Assembly: GCA_036560145.1 (NCBI GenBank) | Contig: DATBRV010000020.1 | Coordinates: 1 to 64,000, forward strand | Reading direction: 5' to 3' | Source of the DNA: DATBRV01 sp036560145 | Lineage (GTDB): Bacteria; Myxococcota_A; UBA9160; SMWR01 | DNA length: 64,000 bases | Shown: positions 7,839-16,482 of the stretch, in pieces | How positions within the stretch are numbered: position 1 is the first letter of the stretch | Layout of the letters: the number at the start of each line of letters is the position of its first letter | Made by a program: the position numbers and the translations under genes | The notes under the pieces: generated by a model | Seen by the model: only the letters and a program-made list of their open reading frames with translations | Databases searched by the model: none | Told to the model about the DNA's origin: nothing

Positions 7839-8939
7839 CTACACGCGCCGCACGCGCGCCTCGTAGGCCTCCCGCACGATGCGCGTGTCCTCGATCAGAC
7901 GCGGCAGCTCTGCCATCAGCAGCGCCTGGGGTCCGTCGCAGAGGGCCTCGCCCGGCTTGGGATGGAAATCGATCAGCACCAGATTGGCGCCGGCGATCAC
8001 CCCCTGGGCGGTGGCGTGGAAGATGTCGAGCAGCCCGTCGGGCGCTTGCGCCCGGCTGCCGACCGAGTGCGAGGGATCGATCCCGACCGGCAGCCGCGTG
8101 AGGCGCTTGATCACGGGCACGTGACCGAAGTCGACCAGGTTGCGGTGCGGGTCGCCGAGATTCGTCTTCATGCCGCGCAGGCAGAAGCAGATCCTGCGGT
8201 TGCCGGCCGAGGCCACGTACTCGCAGGCGTTGAGCGATTCCTCGAGCGTGATGCCCATGCCGCGCTTGAACAAAACGGGCAGCTCCGTCTGCTGTCCGAC
8301 GGCCTTCAGCAGCTCGAAGTTCTGCGCGTTGCGGGTTCCGATCTGGAGCATCACCCCGGTGGCGTCGCCGGACTCCGCGAGCGCCTTGCGGATCTCCTCG
8401 ATGTGGGATTCGTGGGTGATCTCCATCGAGACGATCCGGATCCCGTACTTGCCGGCCAGCTCGAAGACGTAGGGAAGGCAGTCGGCCCCGTGACCCTGGA
8501 AGTCGTAGGGGCTGGTGCGCGGCTTGTAGGCTCCGGCTCGCGTGGTGACGATCCCGCACTCCTTCAGGGCGGCGAACATCGCCTCGGTGTTCTGGCGGGT
8601 GTCGACCGCGCACAGTCCCGGGAAGAGATGGAAGCTGTCCTGGCTGATGCGGACGCCGTTGTACTCGAAGCCCACCGCCTCGAGGCCGCCCCCATGACGC
8701 CCGATGGCGCGGAAGCGCTCGGTGATCCGGACCACCTTCTCGACGCAGGCGAACTCCTCGAAGGGCGCCGTGGGGATCACGCCGGTCGAGCCGAGCAGAT
8801 AGATCTCGGTCAGCGAGCGGGTCGCGCCCTGGATCTGGTGGATCTCGGTGCGGACCTCGGGATAGGACTCGGCCAGCGCGATCAGGCGCACGACCTCCGG
8901 CGAATCGGGCCGGGCGTCGGCCTTGAGCACGATGATCAT
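7839..8939 (-). CDS. aroF: 3-deoxy-7-phosphoheptulonate (DAHP) synthase, class I-beta type
   Basis: 366 residues. It condenses phosphoenolpyruvate with erythrose 4-phosphate, the first step of aromatic amino acid synthesis. The N-terminal ~90 residues (MIIVLKADARPDSPEVVRL...) form a ferredoxin-like regulatory domain typical of the I-beta subtype shared with Thermotoga-like enzymes; the catalytic TIM barrel follows with RAGAYKPRTSPYDFQG, VLFKRGMG, ICFCLRG, and the GIDPSHSVG metal/phosphate motif. The ATG at 8937-8939 is the natural start. It is divergent from argH and precedes the PBP gene by 2 nt, so aromatic synthesis and cell-wall genes share a transcript. The family also includes KDO8P synthases, but the KPRTSPYDFQG motif and N-terminal domain favour DAHP synthase. 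Confidence 0.93.
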   Translation of the reverse strand: MIIVLKADARPDSPEVVRLIALAESYPEVRTEIHQIQGATRSLTEIYLLGSTGVIPTAPFEEFACVEKVVRITERFRAIGRHGGGLEAVGFEYNGVRISQDSFHLFPGLCAVDTRQNTEAMFAALKECGIVTTRAGAYKPRTSPYDFQGHGADCLPYVFELAGKYGIRIVSMEITHESHIEEIRKALAESGDATGVMLQIGTRNAQNFELLKAVGQQTELPVLFKRGMGITLEESLNACEYVASAGNRRICFCLRGMKTNLGDPHRNLVDFGHVPVIKRLTRLPVGIDPSHSVGSRAQAPDGLLDIFHATAQGVIAGANLVLIDFHPKPGEALCDGPQALLMAELPRLIEDTRIVREAYEARVRRV

Positions 8940-9053
8940 GCGGTCTCCGGGCGTGGAGGTGCTCGCCGAGGCTACGGAGCAAGGCCTTGCGCGTCAATCC
9001 TCGCGCCGGCGCGGCTCTTGCGAAAACCTGTTTTCTTCTAGAGATTTGCGCTC

Positions 9054-10463
9054 ATGAGCAAGCTTTGGGGAGGCCGCTTCGACGCCGCCACGGACCCCGC
9101 CGTGGAGCGCTTCACCGCGTCCATCCATTTCGACCAGGCCCTTGCCCGGCACGACATCCGGCTCTCTCTTGCGCATGCCCGGATGCTCCTGCACCGGGGC
9201 CTGCTCAACGGGGAAGAGGAACGGGCCATCCGGCGGGGGCTCGAGGAGATCGCGGCCGAGATCCAGGCCGGGAGCTTTCCGATCGACCCGGCCCTCGAGG
9301 ACATCCACATGAACATCGAGGCGCGCCTGCGCGAGCGGATCGGACCCGCTGCCGGCCGCCTGCACACGGGGCGCAGCCGCAACGACCAGGTCGCGACCGA
9401 CCTCGCGCTCTATCTGCGAGACGCCAGCGCGGCGGCGCGGCGCGGTCTGCTGGAGCTGCGCCAGGTGTTGACCGCGCGCGCCCGCGAGCACCTGGGCACG
9501 GTGCTGCCCGGCTACACCCACCTCCAGCGCGCGCAGCCGGTGCGGCTCGCGCACCACTGGCTCGCCTTCGTCGAGATGCTCGCGCGCGATGGCTCGCGTT
9601 TCCGCGACCTCGGCGGCCGGCTGCGGCTGTGCCCGCTGGGGGCGGGCGCGATCGCAGGGACCACGCTGCCGCTGGATCCGGAGGAGACGGCTCGCGCGCT
9701 CGGCTTCGACGGTCCCACCCGCAACAGCATGGACGCGGTCGCGTCGCGCGACTCGGCGCTCGAGTTCCTGGCGGCGACGGCGATCGCGATGGTGCACCTG
9801 TCCCGCCTGGCCGAGGAGCTGGTGCTCTGGTCGACCGCCGAGTTCGGGTTCGTCGAGCTCGCCGACGCCTATTCCACCGGCTCGAGCCTGATGCCCCAGA
9901 AGAAGAACCCCGACGTGCCCGAGCTGGTGCGCGGGAAATCCGGCCGCGCGATCGGGAATCTGGTGTCGCTCCTCACGGTGGTGAAGGGCCTTCCGCTGAC
10001 GTACAACCGCGACCTGCAAGAAGACAAGGAGCCGGTCTTCGACTCGGCCGCCACCCTGCGCGACTCGCTCCAGGTGATGGCGGGCGCCGTCGCCACGCTG
10101 CGGGTCGACGCGGCCCGCATGCGCGAGGCGGCCTCCGATCCGATGCTGCTCGCCACCGACCTGGCCGAGGCGCTGGTCCGCGCGCGGGTTCCCTTCCGCG
10201 AAGCGCACGAGGCGGTCGGGCGGATCGTCAAACACTGCGTCAGCAAGAAGCTCGACCTGCGCGCGCTCTCGCGCGAGGACCTGCTCGCCTTCCATCCGGC
10301 CTTCCCGGCGGCGGCCCGGGAGCTGGTGGATCTCGAGGGCGCCCTGGAAGGGCGCGCGCTTCCCGGCGGCACGGCTCGGGCGCGCGTCGAGGAGGCGCTT
10401 GACCGCGCCGAGGCCGAGGCGCGCGAAGAGCTGGCGGCGCTCGACGCGGCGGGCGCTTCATGA
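9054..10463 (+). CDS. argH: Argininosuccinate lyase
   Basis: 469 residues. It splits argininosuccinate into arginine and fumarate, the last step of arginine synthesis, as a cytosolic tetramer of the fumarase/aspartase superfamily. The three conserved regions are visible: HTGRSRNDQ (104-112), YTHLQRAQP (154-162) with the catalytic His, and the superfamily signature GSSLMPQKKNPD (276-287) on the mobile serine loop. Start ATG at 9054 gives the canonical MSKLWGGRF. It is the first gene of a tightly overlapping unit with lptM, dapF, dapA, dapB and an HTTM membrane protein; the argH stop overlaps the lptM start as ATGA. An argH-dap gene order is common in delta-proteobacteria, usually with lysA between them, which is absent here. 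Confidence 0.97.
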   Translation: MSKLWGGRFDAATDPAVERFTASIHFDQALARHDIRLSLAHARMLLHRGLLNGEEERAIRRGLEEIAAEIQAGSFPIDPALEDIHMNIEARLRERIGPAAGRLHTGRSRNDQVATDLALYLRDASAAARRGLLELRQVLTARAREHLGTVLPGYTHLQRAQPVRLAHHWLAFVEMLARDGSRFRDLGGRLRLCPLGAGAIAGTTLPLDPEETARALGFDGPTRNSMDAVASRDSALEFLAATAIAMVHLSRLAEELVLWSTAEFGFVELADAYSTGSSLMPQKKNPDVPELVRGKSGRAIGNLVSLLTVVKGLPLTYNRDLQEDKEPVFDSAATLRDSLQVMAGAVATLRVDAARMREAASDPMLLATDLAEALVRARVPFREAHEAVGRIVKHCVSKKLDLRALSREDLLAFHPAFPAAARELVDLEGALEGRALPGGTARARVEEALDRAEAEAREELAALDAAGAS

Positions 10464-10612
10464 GAAGGCTTGCCGTCTCGGCCGCGCTCGCGCTCAGCGC
10501 GCTCGCGCTGCTCGCCGTCGCCTGCGGGCGTTACGGATCGCCGCATCGGACCTCGCGCTCGCCCGCGCCGGCGCAGGCCGTCCCGGTGACGGATCCCGCG
10601 GTGACGCAATGA
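10460..10612 (+). CDS. lptM: LptM-like small lipoprotein (YifL family)
   Basis: A 50-residue ORF whose ATG overlaps the argH stop (ATGA at 10460-10463) and whose TGA overlaps the dapF start (ATGA at 10609-10612). It begins MRRLAVSAALALSALALLAVAC, a lipoprotein signal peptide with the lipidated Cys22, followed by CGRYGSPHR and a Pro/Ala-rich tail. E. coli LptM (YifL) is also a tiny lipoprotein encoded immediately upstream of dapF and starts after the cysteine with CGLKGPLY; LptM helps assembly of the LptD-LptE lipopolysaccharide translocon in the outer membrane. Identification rests on size, lipobox, the C-G-x-x-G-x-x pattern and conserved neighbourhood rather than strong sequence identity. 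Confidence 0.72.
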   Translation: MRRLAVSAALALSALALLAVACGRYGSPHRTSRSPAPAQAVPVTDPAVTQ

Positions 10613-11457
10613 CGCGGCTGCTCGAATTCACCAAGATGCACGGCGCCGGCAACGACTTCATCGTGCTGGACGGCATCCGCGACGCGCTCCCCGCGCTGGA
10701 GCCGCTCGCGGCGCGGCTGTGCGACCGCCACTTCGGCATCGGCGCGGATCAACTGCTGGTGGTGCGCCCCTCGCGCAGCGCGGATTTCCGCATGCAGATC
10801 TACAACGCCGACGGCTCGCAGGTGGAGATGTGCGCGAACGGGATCCGCGCCTTCTTCCTCTACCTGCGCGAGCACGGCCACACCCGCGCCGACCAGGTCC
10901 GCGTCGAAACCCTCGGCGGGATCGTGACGCCGCGGGCGGCCGGGCCCGGCCGCGTCACGGTCGAGATGGGCCGGCCGGTGCTCGAGCCCGAGAAGATCCC
11001 GACCACGCTCGGCGGCGGGCGGGGGCCGGTGCTCGACGCCCCGCTCGACGTGGACGGCGAGATCGTGCGCATCTCCAGCGTCTCGATGGGCAACCCCCAC
11101 GCCGTGCTCTTCGTCGAGGATCCTGATCGCGCGCCGGTCGAGACGCTGGGTCCGCGGATCGAGCGTCATCCGGCCTTTCCGAACCGCGTGAACGTCGAGT
11201 TCGCGACCCCCGTGAGCCGCCGGCGGATCCGGCAGCGAACCTGGGAGCGCGGCACCGGAGAGACGCTCGCCTGCGGGAGCGGTGCCTGCGCGGTCGCCGT
11301 GGTATCCATGCTGCGGGGCCTGGTCGAGCGCACCGTCGCCGTCGAGCTGCGCGGCGGAGAGCTCGAGATCGCCTGGCCCGACGCGGACGCGCACGTCTCG
11401 ATGACCGGACCCGCCGCGGAGGTCTTCACGGGGCGAATCCAGATCGAGGGGGAGTAG
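10609..11457 (+). CDS. dapF: Diaminopimelate epimerase
   Basis: 282 residues from the ATG at 10609, which overlaps the preceding small lipoprotein stop; a longer in-frame extension runs over argH and lptM and is rejected. DapF converts LL- to meso-diaminopimelate for peptidoglycan and lysine. The two catalytic cysteines are present in the classic contexts: Cys75 in MCANGIR and Cys222 in ACGSGACA. Also conserved are KMHGAGNDFIVLD at the N terminus, SMGNPHAV, and ERGTGETLACG. It acts as a cofactor-independent racemase in the cytosol. dapA starts with GTG 2 nt downstream, so the diaminopimelate genes are co-transcribed with argH. Confidence 0.97.
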   Translation: MTRLLEFTKMHGAGNDFIVLDGIRDALPALEPLAARLCDRHFGIGADQLLVVRPSRSADFRMQIYNADGSQVEMCANGIRAFFLYLREHGHTRADQVRVETLGGIVTPRAAGPGRVTVEMGRPVLEPEKIPTTLGGGRGPVLDAPLDVDGEIVRISSVSMGNPHAVLFVEDPDRAPVETLGPRIERHPAFPNRVNVEFATPVSRRRIRQRTWERGTGETLACGSGACAVAVVSMLRGLVERTVAVELRGGELEIAWPDADAHVSMTGPAAEVFTGRIQIEGE

Positions 11458-11459
11458 CG

Positions 11460-12332
11460 GTGTTCGAGGGAGTCTTCACGGCGCTGGTGACGCCCTTTCG
11501 CGACGGCGAGGTCGACGAGCCGGCGCTGCGCGAGCTGGTCGAGCTCCAGGTGGCGGCCGGCGTCGACGGCGTGGCCCCCTGCGGCTCGACGGGCGAGGCC
11601 GCGACGCTCTCGCACGTCGAGCACGGCCGGGTGGTGGAGATCGTGGTCGACGCCGCGCGGCGCCGGATCCAGGTGCTGGCGGGGACGGGCTCGAACAACA
11701 CGCGCGAGTCGATCGAGCTCACCCGACACGCCAAGAGGGTTGGCGCCGACGGCGCGCTGCTGATCTCGCCGTACTACAACAAGCCGACCCAGGAAGGCAT
11801 CGTCGCGCACTACTCGGCGATCGCGCGCGACACCGGCTTTCCGTTGGTCGTCTACAACATTCCAGGGCGCACCGCCTCGAACATCCTGCCGGCAACGCTG
11901 GCGCGGCTCGCCGACGTCGAGCACGTGGTCGGCGTCAAGGAAGCCTGCGGCGACATCGCGCAGATCTCGGAGGTGGTGGCCGAGTGCCCGGAATCGTTCA
12001 CGGTGCTCTCCGGAGACGACGCGCTGATCCTGCCCGTGCTGGCGGTGGGCGGGCGCGGGGCGGTCTCGACCGCATCGAACGTCGCCCCGCGCGAGGTGGT
12101 GGAGCTGGTGCGCGCCTTCCGCGCGGGCGACCAGACGCGCGCGCTCCAGATCCACCAGCGGCTGCTGCCGCTCTTCCGGGCGCTCTTCTGCGAGACCAAT
12201 CCGATTCCGGTCAAGGCCGCGCTCGCGCTCCAGGGCCGGATCCGCGACGAGATCCGGCTGCCGCTCACGAAGCTCTCGCAGCCGAACCGCGAGCGCTTGC
12301 AGGTGGCGCTGAAGGAGCAGGGGCTCGTCTGA
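11460..12332 (+). CDS. dapA: 4-hydroxy-tetrahydrodipicolinate synthase
   Basis: 290 residues with a GTG start at 11460, 2 nt after the dapF stop. It condenses pyruvate with aspartate semialdehyde, the first committed step to diaminopimelate/lysine. The TIM-barrel motifs are complete: Thr44 in GSTGEA, Tyr132 in VYNIPGRT, and the Schiff-base Lys160 in GVKEACGD. Length is normal for the family. The stop overlaps the dapB ATG as TGATG at 12330-12334, so translation of the two is coupled. This protein is clearly the biosynthetic DapA; a second, divergent DapA-like aldolase lies at 25.9-27.0 kb. Confidence 0.97.
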   Translation: MFEGVFTALVTPFRDGEVDEPALRELVELQVAAGVDGVAPCGSTGEAATLSHVEHGRVVEIVVDAARRRIQVLAGTGSNNTRESIELTRHAKRVGADGALLISPYYNKPTQEGIVAHYSAIARDTGFPLVVYNIPGRTASNILPATLARLADVEHVVGVKEACGDIAQISEVVAECPESFTVLSGDDALILPVLAVGGRGAVSTASNVAPREVVELVRAFRAGDQTRALQIHQRLLPLFRALFCETNPIPVKAALALQGRIRDEIRLPLTKLSQPNRERLQVALKEQGLV

Positions 12333-13126
12333 TGGCGGCGCCTCGCCGGGTGCTCGTGGTCGGCGCCTGCGGCCGGATGGGCCAGCGCGTGCGCGCGGCG
12401 CTCGCCGGCGAGCCGTCGCTGCAGCTGGCCGCCGCGCTCGAGGCGCCGGGGCATCCGCAGCTCGGCGAGGAGATCGCGCCGGGCGTGAAGCTGCGCACGG
12501 ATCTCGAGGCTGCGCTCGCGGGCTGCGACGTGGCGATCGATTTCAGCCAGGCCGCCGTCAGCCTGCGCGTGCTGCGCGCCGCCGCCGAGGCGGGCGTCGC
12601 GATCGTGATGGGCACCACGGGGCTCTCGGGCGATCAGCGCGCCGAGCTCGCGGGCGCCGCACGCCGGATCCCGGTGCTGCACGCCCCGAACTTCTCGGTG
12701 TCGGTCAACGTGCTGGCCTGGCTGGTGCGCGAGGCCGCGCGCCGGCTGGGGACCGGCTACGACGCCGAGATCCTGGAGCTGCACCACTCGCAGAAGCTCG
12801 ACGCGCCGAGCGGCACCGCGCTGCTGCTGGCGGAGGCGATCGCGCAGGGGCGCGGGCATCCGCTGGAAGGTCATCTCGTGCTGGAGCGCGCCGGCGAGAT
12901 CGGAGTGCGGCCGCCCGGCGCGATCGGCATCCAGTCGCTGCGCGCCGGCGACAGCCCCGGCGATCACAGCGTGATCTTCGCGGGGGAGGGCGAGCGCCTC
13001 GAGCTGGTGCACCGCTCGCAGACCCGCGACCACTTCGCGCGAGGCGCGGTGCGGGCGGCCGCCTGGCTCGTGGGACGGCCGGCCGGCCTCTACCGCATCG
13101 AGCAGGTGCTGGGGCTCGATGGCTAG
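12332..13126 (+). CDS. dapB: 4-hydroxy-tetrahydrodipicolinate reductase
   Basis: 264 residues from the ATG at 12332 that overlaps the dapA stop. DapB reduces the DapA product with NAD(P)H. The nucleotide-binding GACGRMG is at residues 11-17, followed by DFSQ, GTTGLS, NFSVSVN and the substrate-binding ELHHSQKLDAPSGTA motif with the catalytic His-His pair and Lys. Length is typical (about 265-270). The last 8 nt overlap the start of the following HTTM membrane protein gene, continuing the coupled unit argH-lptM-dapF-dapA-dapB. Confidence 0.97.
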   Translation: MAAPRRVLVVGACGRMGQRVRAALAGEPSLQLAAALEAPGHPQLGEEIAPGVKLRTDLEAALAGCDVAIDFSQAAVSLRVLRAAAEAGVAIVMGTTGLSGDQRAELAGAARRIPVLHAPNFSVSVNVLAWLVREAARRLGTGYDAEILELHHSQKLDAPSGTALLLAEAIAQGRGHPLEGHLVLERAGEIGVRPPGAIGIQSLRAGDSPGDHSVIFAGEGERLELVHRSQTRDHFARGAVRAAAWLVGRPAGLYRIEQVLGLDG

Positions 13127-14555
13127 CCGCGTGAGCCAGCCGATGCGAAAAACCCTGTGGCGCTTCCTGTTCGCGCCCATCGACATCGCCTCGCTCGCGG
13201 TCTTCCGGATCGGCTTCGGATTGCTGATGGCGTACGAGATCTACGACTGCCTCGAGAGCGGGGTGGTCAAGGCGCATTACGTCGATCCCCGCTTTCACTT
13301 CACCTGGCTGCTCTTCGACTGGGTGAAGCCCTGGCCGGGCGTCGGCACGTACCTTCACTTCTACGCCCTGATCGCGCTCTCCCTCTGCATCGCCGCAGGG
13401 CTCTTCTACCGCGCTTCCGCGGCGCTCTTCTGCCTGGGCATCACGTACCTCTTCCTTCTCGATCAGGCGATGTATCTGAACCACTGGTACCTGATCTGCT
13501 TGCTGGGTTTCTTGATGATTCTCCTCCCGGCCCACCATGCGCTCTCCGTCGACGCATGGCTTCGGCCCGGTCTTCGCTCGGAGCAGGCTCCTGCCTGGGC
13601 GCTCTGGCTGCTCCGGGCCCAGATGGGCGTCGTGTATTTCTTCGGGGGCGTCGCCAAGCTGAACGCGGACTGGCTGCAAGGCCGGCCGATGGACCAGTGG
13701 TTTCCGGGCTCGATCGGCCTGCCGCTGCTCGAGCCGGTGCTCGCGCATCCCGCGAGCGCGCTGCTGATCAGCTGGGGCGGCTTGCTCCTCGATCTGTTCA
13801 TCGTTCCGGCTTTGCTCTGGCGCCGGACGCGTCCCTACGCCTTCGCCGCGGCGCTCGGCTTCCACCTGATCAACAGCGAGATGTTCGAGATCGGCGTCTT
13901 CCCGTGGCTGGCGATCTGGTGCACGGCCGCGTTCTTCGACGCCGACTGGCCGCGCCGTGTCTTCAATTGGCCGAGAGAGTCAGCGTTACCGCCCGCGCCG
14001 GCCGTTCGCTGGGACGCAGGTGCGCGCGCCACCCTGGCGTTTCTCAGCGCCTACATGGCGATCCAGCTGCTGCTCCCCCTTCGGCATTTCCTGTACCCGG
14101 GGAACGTGAGCTGGACCGAGGAGGGGCATCGGTTCTCCTGGCACATGAAGCTGCGCTACAAGGACGCGATGGCGAGCTTCCGCCTCACCGACCCGGAGAC
14201 CGGGCGGAATTGGCAGGTCGATCCGAGTGCGGAGCTCACGGCTCGCCAGGTCCGGAAGATGGCCGCCGATCCGTTCATGCTGCAGCAGTACGCCCATCAC
14301 CTCGCCGACCTGGTGACCCAGCCAGGGCGGCAGCGGTTCGAGGTACGCGCGATCGCCGCCGCGTCGCTGAACGGACACCTGGCGGAACCGATCGTCGATC
14401 CGACGGTCGACCTCGCCGCGGTGCCGCGCACGCTCTTCGGACCCAACGACTGGATCCTGCCGCAGAACAACGAGCTCGGACGCCGGGTGCGCGCCACGCT
14501 GCCCGAGAATCCGTCGGGGCCAGGCAGCCGCCGCGACCAGGCCTCGGTCGAGTAG
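13119..14555 (+). CDS. HTTM-domain membrane protein, vitamin K-dependent gamma-carboxylase homologue
   Basis: 478 residues; the ATG at 13119 overlaps the dapB end by 8 nt, with a second possible ATG at 13143. Residues 20-290 contain several hydrophobic helices forming an HTTM domain, the membrane domain of vertebrate gamma-glutamyl carboxylase. Two blocks match it well: an LDQAMYLNHWYL stretch with His122, then HHALSVD, and YFFGGVAKLNADW with Lys180. In the human enzyme the KKLDADW block holds the catalytic base Lys218, and Lys180 aligns with it. The C-terminal ~180 residues form a soluble domain with HRFSWHMKLRYKDA and a DPxxF-rich segment, as in bacterial homologues. In bacteria the function is largely unknown, and a carboxylase or oxygenase acting on a quinone is only an inference. 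Co-location with dap genes may be simple read-through. Confidence 0.85.
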   Translation: MASRVSQPMRKTLWRFLFAPIDIASLAVFRIGFGLLMAYEIYDCLESGVVKAHYVDPRFHFTWLLFDWVKPWPGVGTYLHFYALIALSLCIAAGLFYRASAALFCLGITYLFLLDQAMYLNHWYLICLLGFLMILLPAHHALSVDAWLRPGLRSEQAPAWALWLLRAQMGVVYFFGGVAKLNADWLQGRPMDQWFPGSIGLPLLEPVLAHPASALLISWGGLLLDLFIVPALLWRRTRPYAFAAALGFHLINSEMFEIGVFPWLAIWCTAAFFDADWPRRVFNWPRESALPPAPAVRWDAGARATLAFLSAYMAIQLLLPLRHFLYPGNVSWTEEGHRFSWHMKLRYKDAMASFRLTDPETGRNWQVDPSAELTARQVRKMAADPFMLQQYAHHLADLVTQPGRQRFEVRAIAAASLNGHLAEPIVDPTVDLAAVPRTLFGPNDWILPQNNELGRRVRATLPENPSGPGSRRDQASVE

Positions 14556-14561
14556 CCCGGC

Positions 14562-15983
14562 TCAGATGTCGAAGTACAGCTCGAACTCGTGCGGGTGCGG
14601 CCGCAGGCGGACCGGATCCACTTCGTTCGCGATCTTGTACTCGACCCAGGTCTCGATCAGGTCCCGCGTGAACACGTCGCCCTTGAGCAGGAACTCGTGG
14701 TCCGCCGCGAGATGCTCGAGCGCCTCGGGGAGGCTGCCGGGCATGGTCGGCACCCCCTTCGCCTCTTCCGGCGTGAGCGCGTAGATGTTCTTGTCCAGCG
14801 GTCCGCCCGGATGGATCTTGTTCTCGATCCCGTCGATGCCCGCCATCGCCATCGCCGCGAACGCGATGTAGGGATTGCAGGCCGGGTCGGGGAAGCGCAC
14901 CTCGATCCGCTTGGCCTTGGGGCTCGGCGAGTAGGTCGGGATGCGGATCGCCGCCGAGCGGTTCCGGCTCGAGTAGGCGAGGTTCACCGGCGCCTCGTAG
15001 CCCGGCACCAGCCGCTTGTACGAGTTGGTGGTCGGGTTGGTGAAGGCCGCCAGCGCCTTCGCGTGCTTCAGGATCCCGCCGATGTAGTAGAGCGCGAGCT
15101 GCGAGAGGCCCGCGTACTCGGAGCCCGCGAACAAGGGCTTGCCGTCCTTCCAGATCGACTGGTGGCAGTGCATGCCCGAGCCGTTGTCCTGGAACAGCGG
15201 CTTCGGCATGAACGTAACGGTCTTGCCGTAGCGGCGGGCGACGTTCTTGACGCAGTACTTGTAGATCATCAGCTTGTCGCCCATCTCGACGATCGGGCTG
15301 AACTTCATGTCGATCTCGGCCTGGCCGCCGGTCGCCACCTCGTGGTGCTGCGTCTCGATCGCGATCCCGCACTTCTCCATCTCGAGACACATCTCGGTGC
15401 GGATGTCCTGCTGTGTGTCCATCGGCGCGACCGGGAAGTAGCCTTCCTTGTAGCGCGGCTTGTACCCGAGGTTCGGCCCGCCATTGTCGTCCTCGCGGCC
15501 GCTGTTCCAGCGCCCCTCGATCGAGTCGAGGAAGTAGAAGCCGCGGTTCGGGCCCGTCTCGAAGCGGGCCGAATCGAAGATGAAGAACTCGGCTTCGGGA
15601 CCGAAGTAGATGGTGTCGCCGATGCCGGAGCCCTTCAGGTAGTTCGCCGCCTTCTTCGCGATGTAGCGGGGATCCCGCGAGTAGGGCGCGCGCGTGATGG
15701 TGTCGACGACGTCGCAGATCATCGACAGCGTTGGGTGCTTCATGAAGGGGTCGATGATCGCGGACTTGGGGTCGGGGATCATCAGCATGTCGCTGTCGTT
15801 GATCGCCTGCCAGCCGCGGATCGACGAGCCGTCGAAGCCGAAGCCCTCCTCGAAGGAGGACTCTTCCAGCATGTGCATCGGGTGCGAGATGTGCTGCCAG
15901 ACGCCGGGGAAGTCCGTGATCTTCAGGTCGACCATCACACAATTGTGCTTCTTGGCGAATTCCAGAACCTGCTTCGGGGTCAT
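14562..15983 (-). CDS. glnA: Glutamine synthetase type I
   Basis: 473 residues. It makes glutamine from glutamate, ammonia and ATP as a cytosolic dodecamer. Family motifs: FDGSSIRGW (50-58), the metal-binding GPEAEFF (128-134), HHEVATGGQ (213-221), NGSGMHCHQS (267-276), and the ATP-binding KAKRIEVRFPD (356-366). Tyr401 in NIYALTPEEA is placed like the adenylylation site of the GSI-beta class, so regulation by GlnE-type adenylylation is likely. It follows glnB by 51 nt on the same strand and probably shares its transcript, which starts at a sigma-54-type promoter. Converges with the HTTM gene, 6 nt apart. Confidence 0.98.
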   Translation of the reverse strand: MTPKQVLEFAKKHNCVMVDLKITDFPGVWQHISHPMHMLEESSFEEGFGFDGSSIRGWQAINDSDMLMIPDPKSAIIDPFMKHPTLSMICDVVDTITRAPYSRDPRYIAKKAANYLKGSGIGDTIYFGPEAEFFIFDSARFETGPNRGFYFLDSIEGRWNSGREDDNGGPNLGYKPRYKEGYFPVAPMDTQQDIRTEMCLEMEKCGIAIETQHHEVATGGQAEIDMKFSPIVEMGDKLMIYKYCVKNVARRYGKTVTFMPKPLFQDNGSGMHCHQSIWKDGKPLFAGSEYAGLSQLALYYIGGILKHAKALAAFTNPTTNSYKRLVPGYEAPVNLAYSSRNRSAAIRIPTYSPSPKAKRIEVRFPDPACNPYIAFAAMAMAGIDGIENKIHPGGPLDKNIYALTPEEAKGVPTMPGSLPEALEHLAADHEFLLKGDVFTRDLIETWVEYKIANEVDPVRLRPHPHEFELYFDI

Positions 15984-16034
15984 CCGAGATTCCTCATTGG
16001 AGTGCGGTTTCTATTGAATTCCGAGCAGCGCGAT

Positions 16035-16373
16035 CTAGACAGCGTCGGGGCCGCGCTCGCCGGTGCGGATGCGGATCGCTTCCTCGACCGGCATCACGAA
16101 GATCTTGCCGTCGCCGATGCGCCCGGTGTTGGCCGCCTGCACGATCGCCTGCACGACCTTGTCGACCATCTCGTCCTTGACGGCGATCTCGATCTTGATC
16201 TTGGGCAGGAAGTCGACGACGTATTCGGCGCCGCGGTAGAGCTCCGTGTGGCCCTTCTGGCGGCCGAAGCCCTTCACCTCGGTGACGGTCATGCCCTGGA
16301 TGCCGATGGCGTGCAGGGCCTCCTTCACCTCGTCGAGCTTGAAGGGCTTGATGATCGCTTCGATCTTGCGCAT
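16035..16373 (-). CDS. glnB: Nitrogen regulatory protein PII
   Basis: 112 residues from the ATG at 16371-16373, preceded by GGAGG; a longer upstream frame is not conserved. PII trimers sense ATP/ADP and 2-oxoglutarate and control glutamine synthetase adenylylation, NtrB/NtrC signalling or ammonium transport. The T-loop carries Tyr51 in ELYRGAEYVVDF, the uridylylation site in proteobacteria; the B-loop TGRIGDGKIFV and the C-terminal RIRTGERG region are intact. It lies directly upstream of glnA. glnK-type proteins look alike, but linkage to glnA rather than amtB favours GlnB. A near-consensus sigma-54 element is about 110 nt upstream. Confidence 0.96.
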   Translation of the reverse strand: MRKIEAIIKPFKLDEVKEALHAIGIQGMTVTEVKGFGRQKGHTELYRGAEYVVDFLPKIKIEIAVKDEMVDKVVQAIVQAANTGRIGDGKIFVMPVEEAIRIRTGERGPDAV

Positions 16374-16482
16374 GGGGGGAACCTCCGAGCAAACGCGGGC
16401 CAAGGTTGCCGGCCGCCGGACATTACCACGGGCGACCCGGACGGACTCGCCCCTGCCTGCGACGAGACCGCTCTCTACCGAT

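Noticed and set aside
5425..8997. 1190-residue open frame in the PBP frame
   Set aside because: Only the part from 7836 matches a penicillin-binding protein; the upstream part crosses the DAHP synthase gene in another frame and is low-complexity Arg/Gly.
8940..9053. Promoter for argH with TAGAGA as -10
   Set aside because: TAGAGA is only about 10 nt from the ATG and the spacing to TTGCGA is 15; not convincing.
16379..16394. A sigma-54-like TTGGCCCGCGTTTGCT close to the glnB ATG
   Set aside because: The GG to GC gap is 9, not 10, and it lies within about 10 nt of the ribosome-binding site; the element at 16483-16498 fits better.
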